Source: Galaxea fascicularis
Taxonomy: Eukaryota; Cnidaria; Anthozoa; Scleractinia; Euphylliidae
Length of the DNA: 64,000 bases
Reading direction: 5' to 3'
Assembly (NCBI GenBank): GCA_948470475.1
Contig: OX419341.1
Coordinates: 5,850,353-5,914,352, forward strand
Below are positions 25,301 to 35,107 of this stretch, one piece after another; within the stretch, counting starts at the first letter, position 1, and each line of letters starts with the position of its first letter. Under the pieces are notes generated by a model, which searched no databases, had not been told where the DNA came from, and worked only from the letters and a program-made list of their open reading frames with translations. The translations under genes and the position numbers were made by a program.

Positions 25301-28300
25301 TCAAAGTTTAAATGAAAAATCTGTTATTACAGCTCATCCTGCGGCGCACAAGCCTAATATCAGAATGTATATTCTCCACACTGTTCTCCATACATTTTCT
25401 ATGCTAATGATGAGAAGAATTTGTTAAACAATCAAGACCTGTTACTGTTGATCTCTTCCTTTTTTCTCACAACCTTTATGTTTGATTGAGCAGTGTTACT
25501 ATAATGAGAAATTAACAATTGATCACTCTTAGGGGTTAAAGGGTCAAACGAGATGAAACCAATGCTATCTTATAAAACGTGTAATGACTTTGAACGCCAA
25601 AACCGCTGATCGCTGTAATTTTACCTGCTGCGAAACGAAAAACCTTAAATAACACTGACCAGAACCAGGTTTCCTGAGCCCGCGAGAGTGAGCACCCCCA
25701 GTAAACCGCTGGTCAGCAGCCTGGTCCAGATCGTTGTTATCTAAGGCCTTACCTGCGAAACGTGTTGTTTCTGAGGTATCACAAATTGTGGCCGTCACTT
25801 CTTTTTTTTACACAGAGGCGAGTTAATTTCTGTGGGAGACATCGAGAACATCCACAAAAAGAGAAAACACGACAAGGAAGCAAGGCTGGAAACTGTGCTT
25901 GTGAGTAAAATATATAATTTTTTCAGTGCACATTTGACAAAATGCCAAGTCCTGTTTCTTTTAAAGAAGATACCTTGGTTTCCTTCTGCAAGTATCGGGG
26001 CGCACTGTTCATTCTTTTTGGGTTATTTTGATCACGTTTAGTTCAGAGTGATGTTCTTTTTCTTTAGTTTATTTTGTTATTTTGTTTTTCGTTCTTGGAG
26101 TTTATTGGTTGAGTTCGATTACCAACTATTCATCCATCACGGGTTTATTACGAGCCCACGGCAAAATGGCCAGCTCCCAGTTGACCTGTGAACTCAGCTG
26201 GTAGAGCGCTGCTTCAGTATCGCAGAGGTCAGTATCGCAGAGGTCATGGGTTCGACTCCCACACAGACTTCATTATTTTTTTCAAATTCATTTTCACTAC
26301 TGCAGAAGTAGTGTCCATAACTGTGATGATCCTGGTAATGCCTTTAAACAAATACCGGTATTTATTGCAGTCAGTCGTAGAACAATACAATCGCGTAATT
26401 TTCAGTTACTGTACTCAAAAAGTTCCTGTGCGTGTTAAGTTAAGTTTGTTACCGACCACAAATGTATATAGTATATAGTTAACTGGCATCCTGGCATTTT
26501 TAACTATTTTAGGTTACTTCAGGTTGTCAGTTACCCTTATTATATTTATTATATTATTATATTTTTGCTGTTGTTGTAGCTCATGATCACATCACATCAC
26601 ATCAATTTAATTAAGCTCGATAGCGTAAGGAGCGGTTGCCCAATCTTCCGAACCAGAGGCTCATGTATTAAACGTCCGAGCATTCCAGATCGAATTGGAA
26701 TTTAGAAGTGTTGGTTTTTTAGGAGTGGGGAAACCCGAAGTACCCGGAGAAAAACCTCTCGGAGCAGAATAGAGAACGCTGAGTTCGGGAATCGAACCCG
26801 GGCCACATTGGTGGAAGGCGAGTGCTCTCACCACTGCGACATCCCTGCCCCCCATACATCCCATGCATGCACCCCCGCTTCCCCCACCCCCATGCATCTT
26901 CACTGGTGGCTTTGTTACAATGTCTACGATTGGTCATTCATCAGCGTTTTAGGCCGTTTCCAATTGAAGATGCACAAGCAAACCGCCTAGCACCGTTACC
27001 ATTATAGTCGCCCTTTCTGTTTTGAGCTGGTTGAGTGAGCTAAGATTAATACGGTTGTCTCGTGCGCCCTTACAAGCAGCCATGATTTGAGATCTCCCTT
27101 TTACAACAGTGGCTAAGGTGGCGTGATATGTGTGAGAGAATGTCAGCGAACACTCTTGTTAGGTCTGCTTTTTTTTTTATGTCCAACCAGACGCTAGGTA
27201 CTTTATTTAGGGTGGGGGACAAGAAAGGTACTGTGTTCACATGAAGAAAGGACTGCACATAAGTTATCAATTTAGGCCCCAACGTTTTCTTTTGGAATAA
27301 GATAATCAAAGGAAACAAAGAAAGAACGTTTTAAGTTAGCTAAAAGCGAAGGTTTTAATGAAGTGGCCACAAACAGCTATTACTTCAATTGATACGACAG
27401 TAGATAAGTTACTTGTCTGAGCCGTAACTTGGTATGTGCGGCGGACTCTTAGCGTGTGTTGAAGACATTATTTTTGGTTCCTTCACAGTGTGGTGTTTCT
27501 GTCTTTAGTTTCAAGTGTGATTAGTGCGCATTGCTGATCTTTCAATAGGGGATCAAATCTTGCCCTTTTCGCCCCAAAATACTGGGAGAGCTTTAACTTA
27601 GCTAAGTTCCTTGCAACGTAGGGTTCCACTTTGCAAATTATATGCCATATTATCTTCCAAAAACAATTTCTGGGGTGCATCGAGAATTCATATTCGGGCC
27701 TTTTCATATCCAATTAACTGGCTTGCGATCTGACAGTGTATTTTTGTTGCTGGCAAATGGGAGAAAATCCAACCTCCTACCACCTGCCATCGCACGATTT
27801 CTAAGTTTTATTTTTATTTGTGCGAGCCAGTGGTTATTTCGGTTTGCATGGCACCAAGATGGCGCCAATTCGACAAAGGTGGTTTCCATGTAGTCGTCTG
27901 AAAATGCAATAGGATTTGCAGCTTAAAGATATTCTTTGTACGAGCAAAGAAAGCATTGACAATTACCTTTGTGCTTCTTTATTTCACTTTGAATATGAAC
28001 TGCGCGAGTACCTGCACTTTGAGCGCTCGCTCCTTAAAAAGATGCAGACAATCATGTAGTATGAGTTAAAATCAACACCCTCATCCACTATATCTCTGTA
28101 TGCGCAATCATGAAAACTCGTAGCCTCGGGTGGTCTTTGCCCTCTCAAAGCTTAAATAGCATCACGTTCTTAACCGGGGTCGTTCTGACTCTGCAGATTT
28201 TCTCACGACGCGCGCCATCGTTTATTTGGGAAAGTTTAATCTGTTTGCACGTCTCCCAGACACGTCGAATTGTGAATACCTCACTTCGGCCAGGATGATA

Positions 28301-31300
28301 GTTCTTCTGGCCACGATTTCGGCAATTTAGGAAACTGCGACTCGATTACTTGGATTTAGATCAAGGGGCACGCGACAATGGCGCGCGAGAAATGACGCGC
28401 GTGTGTTCATGCGGCTACGCGCGCGTTTGACGCGTGTTGTGCGAGATTGTTTTTCTGCAATAATTGAATCGTGGCGAAACTCGCTTTGATAGGGACAGGA
28501 TCCTAAAGAAAGCGTGGGGATTTCAAGTTGACTTTTTCAAACGTTCTTCCGTTGAAAATCAAGTAACAGGGTTGTTATGTTATCATATAAACAGGAATAC
28601 CTTTTGTTGTGCATTTTGTCTTCCTTGGTTGCTACAACGGATGTCATAAACAAGTGAGTAATGATGCGTGACATTGTGTATTATGTGACAATCCTCGAGC
28701 ATCGCGAGTTTGTTCTGTTCCACGCGGAGCGCGCGCGTAATATGAGGAATCAGCTGAAAAAAGAAAACTTCACAAGTTTTATTCTAAACGTACTTTTATA
28801 AAGCGACGTATTTAGCACTCTTTTCTGACGCCAATTGTTCGGCGTTAATGTGTTAATTTTTAAAATCAAAATAAGGTTGACACACATTGAGAAACAAATG
28901 GATATGTAATTGACCATTTTTAACCGAGAAACATTTCCGTTTACACGCAATGTTATCCAAATAACTTCCGGTTCGCTTGGTTCATTTGCTTGAAAGGTTT
29001 TCCGCCGTATTTGCGTTGTGATTTTCGTCTTAATTACACTTTTTTGCCTCCATGTTTCGAAGCATGCTTTCTTATTTCTTATCGACAATAATGTGAATTA
29101 TGTAGGATAATTCGTAGTCGAGACAGATTACACGGTCCGGAAGACATTCCATGTTTGTATTGCTCGAATAAATTCTGAATTTTTTTAAGCCACGATAAGT
29201 TTTCCTGGCGAGTTGCACTTCCCACGCCTGGATGTACTGAGTACATAACTTTCATTGAAGTCTAAACATTGGAAAAAATCAATGAGAATCAATGAAAGAG
29301 GCGAGGCTTTACTGCGGCTTTCCGGAAATGGTAGTTCACAAATTTATTTAAGCAACAATAGTCCGTGTCGTCGATATATTCAGTTACATTTGTGGAAACT
29401 TGGATTTTGAGAAAGTTATTTTCTAGGATTACTTGCTTGGTTATCCTGAAATGCTAAACAACAGCGAAAGATGTGTTTAAGAAAAAACAATTTTGGCCTT
29501 TTTTCTGTTTTGTTTTGTTTTCTTTTGGTTTACGTCAGTGTTCCAAACTTTGGACTGATTCTCATGTCATGTCAAGGAAGACACACAAGGCTATCCTCAA
29601 TTGCGTGGGGGGCTTTCTATTCCTTTGGCAATAATTCAGAGTCAGAAATAATTGAGTCTGACTTATAACTGGGTACGTTTTAGCGAGTTAAAAGAAAGAA
29701 AGAGTGGAACATTTGCTTTTTAATTCAAGAACACGACAAAAAAAGCACAAGTTGGGACGTCATATCTAAGTGGGTCTGAGAATTCCTTGCATCCTACAGT
29801 AGCTAAGAATGTCAACACTTGACGTGGAAATACCAAGCCTGACAAAAAACTTTGCGATTGACAAATGCATTGAATATGGAAATTCTGAAGAATATTGAAA
29901 TTCCAATATTGAAGTATTTGGCAAGCCATGGCCGGGTCGGAAGAGGAACTTGAATAAAAATGAATGGAACATAAAGTTCTGAGAATTACTGAAAGCTCTA
30001 ACAGCTAAGATATTTTGCCAGCTAGTACGTCATCATGTCTTACGAGAACACACTAGGCAGTTTGTTTTTTGCAAGTTCTTGATTGTACAGTATGTCACTG
30101 TTTTACCAGGTTTATATTATGACAAATTATCCTACGATAATTGTTTTTGTTTTAATAACAATTCGTTTTGCTGGGACATGCTTGTATTCCTGTGGCGTTC
30201 TTGGTGTTGGAAAGTCGGATTTTATTGTGATTAAAAAACTATAATTTTCCATCCGAAAAAATCGCGTCCCTTCAAAGTTAACTGTTCGTGTTGGTTTTGG
30301 ACTGGCAAGTATGTCATTTTACTCCTACGAAATAGGGCCGTGCACTCAGAATTTCCGGAAAGATACAGCAGCTATATAGCTCTAACTTTGGAAGACGAGG
30401 GAGATTCCTTTCCTAAAAATTCTCAGCGATTTACATATTTAGCTGAAACATCCCAACACGTTAAACTCTGTTGGCTCGCGTCAATGTCCCATCTAGATCT
30501 GGATCTCTGTTCTCGGGAAATAATAGAGAGATTAAGCACCACGTTTATGGCAAATGGCAAACAGGTTCGTTTCGTTTGCCGTTCGAACTTGTCGGTATTG
30601 TGCTTTAAGCTTCGTGCATACCCCAAATAGCCTGGATCAACGGCATAAAGAGAGATTTGCTGGCATTTTTCACTGGATTTTCAGTTCTTCCATCAGCTTA
30701 GGACTTACATGAACAGAGTTTTTAACGAATCCTCAGCGCTGTCCTATATCCAACGAAACTCGGCATTCATCTTCAAAATGTTGAGACGGTCTCTGTAATA
30801 GAGATCTTGCGTTTGACTCACATTCATCAATTCATTCACGTACCAAATAGAATGAAACGACGTTATAATCAGTAAAGCATACGATCGCTAATGTATCCGA
30901 CGACGATAGAAAAAATCAGGGGTTATTCACGTTTTTCATTTCGTGATAACCACAACCTCTCCATGTTGAAAACGGCAAACGGCAAACATGAAAATGGCGT
31001 TTGCCGTTTGCCGTTTTCCGTAAACGTGGTGCTATAATAGAGAGATTAAGCATGACGTTACGTCAAACGGCAAACGGCAAAAATGAAACTTTTGCCGTCT
31101 ATCTTCAGCTGTCTGTACAGCAGAGTGAAAATATTTTTATTTGCGGTGAATAGCAGGAGACAGTTGTCTATTTTAGTGTGATTTATTTAAGGATTACAAG
31201 AAAAGAATAAAAAAACCAGAGGTAATCTTTGCCGTTTGCCGTCTGCCGTAAACGTCATGCTTAAACTCTCTAATCTCTCAAAGATGTTAAGTATTTTTAC

Positions 31301-34300
31301 TTTAACTTTCTTCTTGGGTGCAGCTGTATGTTGGCTGTCCTGGTGTCTCTTAACTTGTAACCAGCAGCAGATATGTAAATTTATACACTATATTCGTTCA
31401 GAACATCAACTTTGCTACGAATTTCACTTCAGTCGTTTCCCAGTTACGTCTTGCCTTTTATTTCAGCCATAAGATATAGGTTATTTCTGGCGTCGATACA
31501 AACAATAAATCGCCAATAGACCTTAGTTTAACAGTACCGAAAATAAATACACCGTGACGACAAGTATGAGTTTATGCAGGTCATTGTTCACTGGATAAGA
31601 TGAAATGGATTTAGCTCAGCTCCTCTATAGCTACCGTAATCATCAGATCAAAAACACTGGGTACAGACAATTTCTGCTGAACGGAGCCGGCAATAGTCGA
31701 CTACTAAGGTGTGTGTATTGGCAAAAATGTAAAAACACTTGTTAACTGAATTACGCGTTGAATGGGTTCTGAGATCAACGAACTTTGAATGGAAGGTTTT
31801 GGAACATTTTACAAGACGTTGGATCAGTATAAAAGTCTAGTATTATCTCCGTATCAAAATTTGGCTTTGATAAGACATTCAATATATATCATGTATACCC
31901 ACTCAGTCGATCAGTATTCCTGCATCAAAAGTCTGCTTTGATAAGGCATTTAATACCATGCACCCAAATTTACAGTGCCCTCCGAGAATCATTATAATCA
32001 GTCCTAGGGTAAAGCTGTGGTACCACCCCGGACGAGAAAGGAATTAAACTAGTTTATCCATTTAAATATGGGGTATACTGGTTGCGTTTTTTCAACTAAA
32101 TTCCAATCACTTTGTGCGAGTTTTTTGTAAGTGGCTTAGCGTGTCTTAGCCGGCACCAATTTCTGAGAATTCGTCGACACGTCGAGACAATTCGTGCAGT
32201 CTATAATTCGCTCTAGGCTTGTGTCGTTTGCTGTCTACATAGGAGTGCTTTGATAGTGTGCGTAAGGTGAAATTGTTGAAGTTGCAGGCATGTTGGTGTG
32301 AGTAGTTCAAGAGTTTTTTTGAATGCCTTAGGGACTCAAGGGTGGAGCAAGAAGGAACTAAAGTCAACGCAAAATCATTCGTGTTGTTGTTTCGTTAACT
32401 AGGATCTCCTAGTTGCTTGAACTTGGCGTGACCAAATTGTAAGAGTCGCTTGACATGGGTCAGCTTGCGATATAGCACTTGGTAGACTGAAACATGTAAA
32501 AATATCGTTTGAGTGCGAGTCAGAAAATCCCTCTAAGCGCTTTTCTCTTGTTCACTGATATTTGTCATTTTTGGTTTCGAATCGATGATGGAAGACCAAA
32601 GGAGCCAAAAGGCAATACATTCCTATGTTATATGCACAGGAATCCTAAATTTAAGGTGTCTCTTGCACATCGGAAACTGGCTTTGATTAAGCAGTTCTTT
32701 CCATGCAGTGGTGCTGTGTACCATTAAAGCTTGGCTTTTTAGCTATCGAATGGCAAGCGTCTGAGTAGATTTTTTCTTTGTGTAGCTCACTTTCAATTAA
32801 TTAAGGTGGTTGAAGCCTGCAATCCTTACAGGCGTATCCATAGTAACAGAGTGTTAAATGATATTTTTCTTTCAGTCACCCACGTTTATATTATGCTGCA
32901 CGAGATGGTTCTATGTTTAACTCTTGAGTCGTCCAGCCGGAAGTTCTTAAGTGTGGCCACTGAAGTGAAAACAATTGCAAATATTACCAATTACTTTGCG
33001 GCAACAGCGAGCCAAACTTTGGTGTACAGAAGCAGTTAAGACTCAAATCCGCTTAAATGTGATTGTCTACATTTCGCTGAAGTACAGCGAAATGTAGACT
33101 GAGTTCTTAAGCGTCTGTTTCAGGCGGAGTCAGTTCGACTCTTAACAACTCCATGGTGATGCCAATAATTTGGACAGAATTATCTCTTCGAGGCGTATTT
33201 TTGGTGACTGGCAATGTCAATTTTGATCTTGGTAATCACTTTTATATTAGTCTAGGAACTCAAAGTGTCGAGGAATGGTTAGAGATGACGAAGATTCTTA
33301 CGTTAATGTTGCACTTTCACCCCACAAAAAATACCGCATGTCTGCCGGACTAAGAATTAATTGCGTTCATGTTTTCTTTGCCAGCGCGAGGGGGATGACG
33401 AAGGTTCGTGTGCATAACTTACACCAACACGCCAGTCTAGCTTAGGACAATTTTTGTTCGTAGGTGTTTAATCTCTCTTTTCTGGCACAGGAAAGGTCTC
33501 AGGTACATTTCTAGTAAGATTAGGAAATAAAAAGTGAAAAAAACGGTGGACAGCAACATCGACTACAAGTGCGTCAAACGGCTTAACGAAAGCAACACGT
33601 GTGGTAACAGGGAAATCACTTAAAACTGAAACGTTTGAAGGTTCTTTATTTCTAGACGCGGTGCAATGCAGCGTAAATTGGTTGGCATTTATTTCGACGA
33701 AGTATCGATTCCTGTGCTAAGTTTAGGCCGGAGAAATACGTTAAGACTAACGGCAATCCACTGGTGATATTTGCAACGAAAGCTTCAGTTTACGTCATCG
33801 TAGGGGGTCGCTTTCGTCAATCTCGGGTGTTTTGTCCGCGTTGAGTTTGTTTATATCCATTCATCCATCCATGAATCAATAATTCATGGGAAATTGCATT
33901 GTTGTCGTATGTAGATATTAACTTAAAACAAATTTTAAAATGTTACTGGAATGTTTTTATTTGATAAACTGTTGTTATAAAATTAAAGATTCTCTCCGTC
34001 CATCCATCCATCCATCCATCCATTCATTCATTCTTTCATTCATCTATTGGCTCATTTGTTCTTTGTCCGTTCTGCTTTTAGATGTTCATTATTTAAAAAC
34101 CTCATTTTTATTATTTCACTTAACTAGACTTTTTAAGACAGCTGTCTTTTTTGCAGGCTGGTCGACGGGGCCGAGAAAAGTTTGGTTCAAAGAAGGCGAC
34201 AAAAAAAAGACTGAACGAGTTTGCTAGCACGTCGAATAAGGTGAGGTAAACTGTGTAAAAAGCTAGTTTGTGGCCAAAATGAAAAAAATAGTAGTCGTGA

Positions 34301-35107
34301 GTGATGTTAAAGCAGAAGTGAGCGCTCGAGGCACTAAAACGAAACTATGCGAAAGAAATCTAACCAATCGGAACTGAAAAATCTCGGAACCATCGTCAAG
34401 CACAGGAAAACGCCCTAAAACAGTTAAAGTACTCCGAGACGTTGTTGGTTTGCGGTTTTCTTTTGAGTCATCAGTTGGTTGACAGAAATAATGTATGTTC
34501 AAAGCAGGAAGAGTCGAATTCAAGTGAAACAGGGTGAGTGTGGACAAGCAATGGGAAACTGGTGGATGTTATGCTTCCGGTCGTCAAATCGAAAGAACCG
34601 CCATCATTTTTACGTTACAGCAATTTATAGACTGTAACTTGAAGCAAGAACCTTGAGAGCGGAGAAGAAGCTTTCCGCAGTTGGATTTCCTTTAATTTAA
34701 AAACATATCTGCGTTGTTTTGTTTGTGCAGGAGAAGAGAAGAAAGAAGAATTTTATAATGATGCGTCACAACAGGGATGTAAGAGGCAAAACAAAGCGTT
34801 CGTTCCGAGATAAACAGGTAAGCTGTGGACAGTTACTCCTCGCGGAAATAACGGCACTTCGAAACGCTTTGGTTGATAGGAAGTTTGAACTTTCCTTTAA
34901 ACTTTCCTTTAAACTAGAAAAACTTATGATTGTCGTGAATCTCACTGAAGCCCTAACCACTTTGTCCTTTGTTTCTGTGAACCGATTCTCAGATGCAAGG
35001 AATGATATCCTTTGTGTTTAATTGGTTCATCCTCGATTTTTATTTTCATTCTCTCGTCGCAGACGGCCCTGAAGAAGGCCCTGTTGAAGAGCAAGAAAGC
35101 AAAATAA
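12785..35107 (+). CDS. SDAD1: SDAD1/SDA1 homologue, nuclear 60S ribosomal subunit biogenesis and export factor
   Basis: SDA1 proteins act in the nucleus on pre-60S particles and their export. Exons: 12785-12874, 13641-13745, 14093-14191, 14852-14907, 15128-15254, 16483-16641, 17504-17578, 18368-18469, 19130-19202, 19297-19400, 20347-20404, 20494-20552, 21048-21124, 21607-21704, 22265-22341, 22637-22720, 23166-23223, 23614-23693, 23963-24055, 24794-24909, 25816-25900, 34157-34240, 34731-34817 and 35063-35107. They total 2091 nt, giving 696 residues against 687 in human, all GT-AG and in frame. Highly conserved blocks include [13 protein letters not shown] at the start, [57 protein letters not shown] and [11 protein letters not shown]. 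Exons 17-19 encode an acidic Asp/Glu-rich tract with [12 protein letters not shown]. Exons 22-24 encode a Lys/Arg-rich tail with [19 protein letters not shown], probably nuclear targeting and RNA binding. Intron 21 is 8.3 kb; all others are roughly 0.1-1.3 kb. Confidence 0.97.
13440..13565. repeat. Copy of the GATTTCCACACAGCC short repeat
   Basis: The block GATTTCCACACAGCC ... TTTGTACATGCATCAC ... GAGTTTGAGTCATAAAATG matches the element nested at 6719-6836 in order and spacing. It is therefore a second, more diverged copy, here in SDAD1 intron 1. Confidence 0.55.
16125..16330. repeat. Inverted repeat with CTGATG...AACGTCAG centre
   Basis: GGTCACCATACAGGGATTCT at 16134-16153 is inverted as AGAATTCCTGTACAGTGGTG at about 16218-16237. 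They flank a CTCTGATGCAGGGCTATGCT-CAAAACGTCAG segment. The right side continues with a CCGACGCAGCACCACAG block. Probable fragment of a non-autonomous retroelement; SDAD1 intron 5. Confidence 0.5.
16687..17253. mobile_element. 541-bp inverted-repeat insertion flanked by a 13-bp target duplication
   Basis: ATTTTACCCATCT occurs at 16687-16699 and again at 17241-17253, bounding an insertion at 16700-17240. The insertion starts exactly at an inverted repeat: 16700-16800 matches 17123-17211 in reverse, both containing GACGTTTCGACAACC or its complement. Between the arms is a 96-bp tandem duplication (16940-17035, then 17036 to about 17115) with GTGCGTTTCGATCCGTC in each copy. Each arm contains a GATGACTTCC...GTCGAAACGTCAG string; on the minus strand of the left arm it is preceded by CTGATGA. 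The long variable-type target duplication and hammerhead-like motif suggest a non-autonomous Penelope-like retroelement rather than a cut-and-paste MITE. SDAD1 intron 6. Confidence 0.7.
17722..17752. promoter_or_regulatory. Paired TCTCGCGAGA motifs in a near-perfect 31-bp palindrome
   Basis: TCTCGCGAGA occurs at 17722-17731 and 17743-17752, each itself palindromic, and the whole 31-bp block is its own reverse complement apart from the centre. In mammals this decamer is a CpG-containing promoter element bound by BANP. Here it lies in SDAD1 intron 7, so a regulatory role is only inferred; it could equally be a structural hairpin of a repeat. Confidence 0.5.
18015..18070 (-). repeat. Second GTCGAAACGTCGTT-type repeat end
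   Basis: On the minus strand this reads GGAAATGACCTCGGAGAAG followed by TCGAAACGTCGTTCG. It has the same plan as the arms at 16700-17211 (GATGAC, short stem-loop, GTCGAAACGTC) but a different loop. It is probably the end of a truncated relative. SDAD1 intron 7. Confidence 0.45.
19645..19718. repeat. 33-bp direct repeat, two copies 41 bp apart
   Basis: ACGACTAAGACAAATCTGCA and the following CCTCAGAGGACC occur at 19645-19677 and again at 19686-19718 without change. Neighbouring AGTAGCCGAC repeats (19566-19597) suggest a degraded composite repeat in SDAD1 intron 10. Confidence 0.8.
20597..20839. mobile_element. MITE with about 45-bp terminal inverted repeats
   Basis: The left end CAGGGCCCGCTTGTTCGAAA continues as GCCGATTAACATAATCCAGG. 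It is inverted at the right end as CCTGGATTAGCGTTAATCGG then CTTTCGAACAACCGGGCCCA. The 243-bp element has no coding capacity. Its right-end sequence is related to that at about 100-148. It lies in SDAD1 intron 12. The target duplication was not resolved. Confidence 0.75.
22443..22583. mobile_element. MITE, TGTTGTGGTT family, third copy
   Basis: This is a compact 141-bp element. Its left end GTATATGTTGTGGTTTAATT is inverted at the right as AATTGAGCCACAACATATAC, with the central GAACTTGAAACAAAGGG block shared with the copies at about 6600-6885 and 8918-9091. SDAD1 intron 15. Confidence 0.75.
24370..24500. repeat. Imperfect inverted repeat with pyrimidine/purine arms
   Basis: CCTCCCCCCACACCC near 24397 is roughly complementary to GGGGGAGGGGGTGGTGAG near 24473. 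They are enclosed by related CAATTTAGGCC and GTCAATATTGTCC segments. Probably a degraded foldback element in SDAD1 intron 19. Confidence 0.35.
26180..26270 (+). repeat. tRNA-derived SINE fragment with a 15-bp internal duplication
   Basis: CTCAGCTGGTAGAGCGC (A-box like) and GGTTCGACTCC (B-box like) are in tRNA order. AGTATCGCAGAGGTC is present twice in tandem (26216-26230 and 26231-26245), which lengthens the anticodon region so a normal cloverleaf is impossible. It is best read as a SINE head or tRNA pseudogene. Confidence 0.6.
26700..26851 (-). mobile_element. tRNA-derived SINE (GCTCCGAGAGGTTTTTCTCC family)
   Basis: On the minus strand it starts with a tRNA-like head containing GTGGTGAGAGCACTCGCC (A box) and GGTTCGATTCC (B box). 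The shared body follows: TCTGCTCCGAGAGGTTTTTC and TCCGGGTACTTCGGG. A second copy in the opposite orientation lies at about 62343-62515. Confidence 0.75.
30520..31279. mobile_element. Two adjoining inverted-repeat elements with GGCAAACGGCAAAC arms
   Basis: Element A: AGAGATTAAGCACCACGTTT at about 30526 is inverted at 31021-31033 (TAAACGTGGTGCT), with the GTTTGCCGTTTGCCGTTTT stretch just inside. Element B follows at about 31036-31279: AGAGATTAAGCATGACGTTA and CAAACGGCAAACGGCAAA are inverted at 31228-31279. Within A, 30969-30987 and 30999-31017 form a perfect stem of about 19 bp. The two elements share their terminal sequence, so they are related non-autonomous transposons inserted side by side. 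Confidence 0.65.
33065..33099. repeat. Perfect 15-bp hairpin inside a longer bulged stem
   Basis: GTCTACATTTCGCTG and CAGCGAAATGTAGAC pair perfectly around AAGTA. Outside this, CGCTTAA/TTAAGCG and GACTC/GAGTC blocks at about 33042-33056 and 33107-33132 can extend the stem with bulges. It could be a foldback element or a structured RNA; nothing here decides. Confidence 0.7.
33999..34045. repeat. CATC/CATT tetranucleotide microsatellite
   Basis: About six CATC units followed by CATT units, ending about 110 bp before SDAD1 exon 22. Confidence 0.85.

Larger units (their letters stand above)
25901..34156. other. SDAD1 intron 21, repeat-rich 8.3-kb intron without a detectable nested gene
   Basis: The intron is an order of magnitude longer than most others in the gene. 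It holds a tRNA-derived repeat (26180-26270), a SINE (26700-26851), a cluster of GGCAAAC inverted-repeat elements (30520-31279), a strong hairpin (33065-33099) and a CATC microsatellite (33999-34045). The part 28360-28450 is rich in GCGCG steps. I find no ORF with a recognisable domain on either strand. Confidence 0.6.

Noticed and set aside
12901..35062. Intronic box C/D snoRNAs, often hosted by ribosome-biogenesis genes
   Set aside because: Looked for TGATGA with a paired CTGA and short terminal stem; no convincing candidate was found in the SDAD1 introns.
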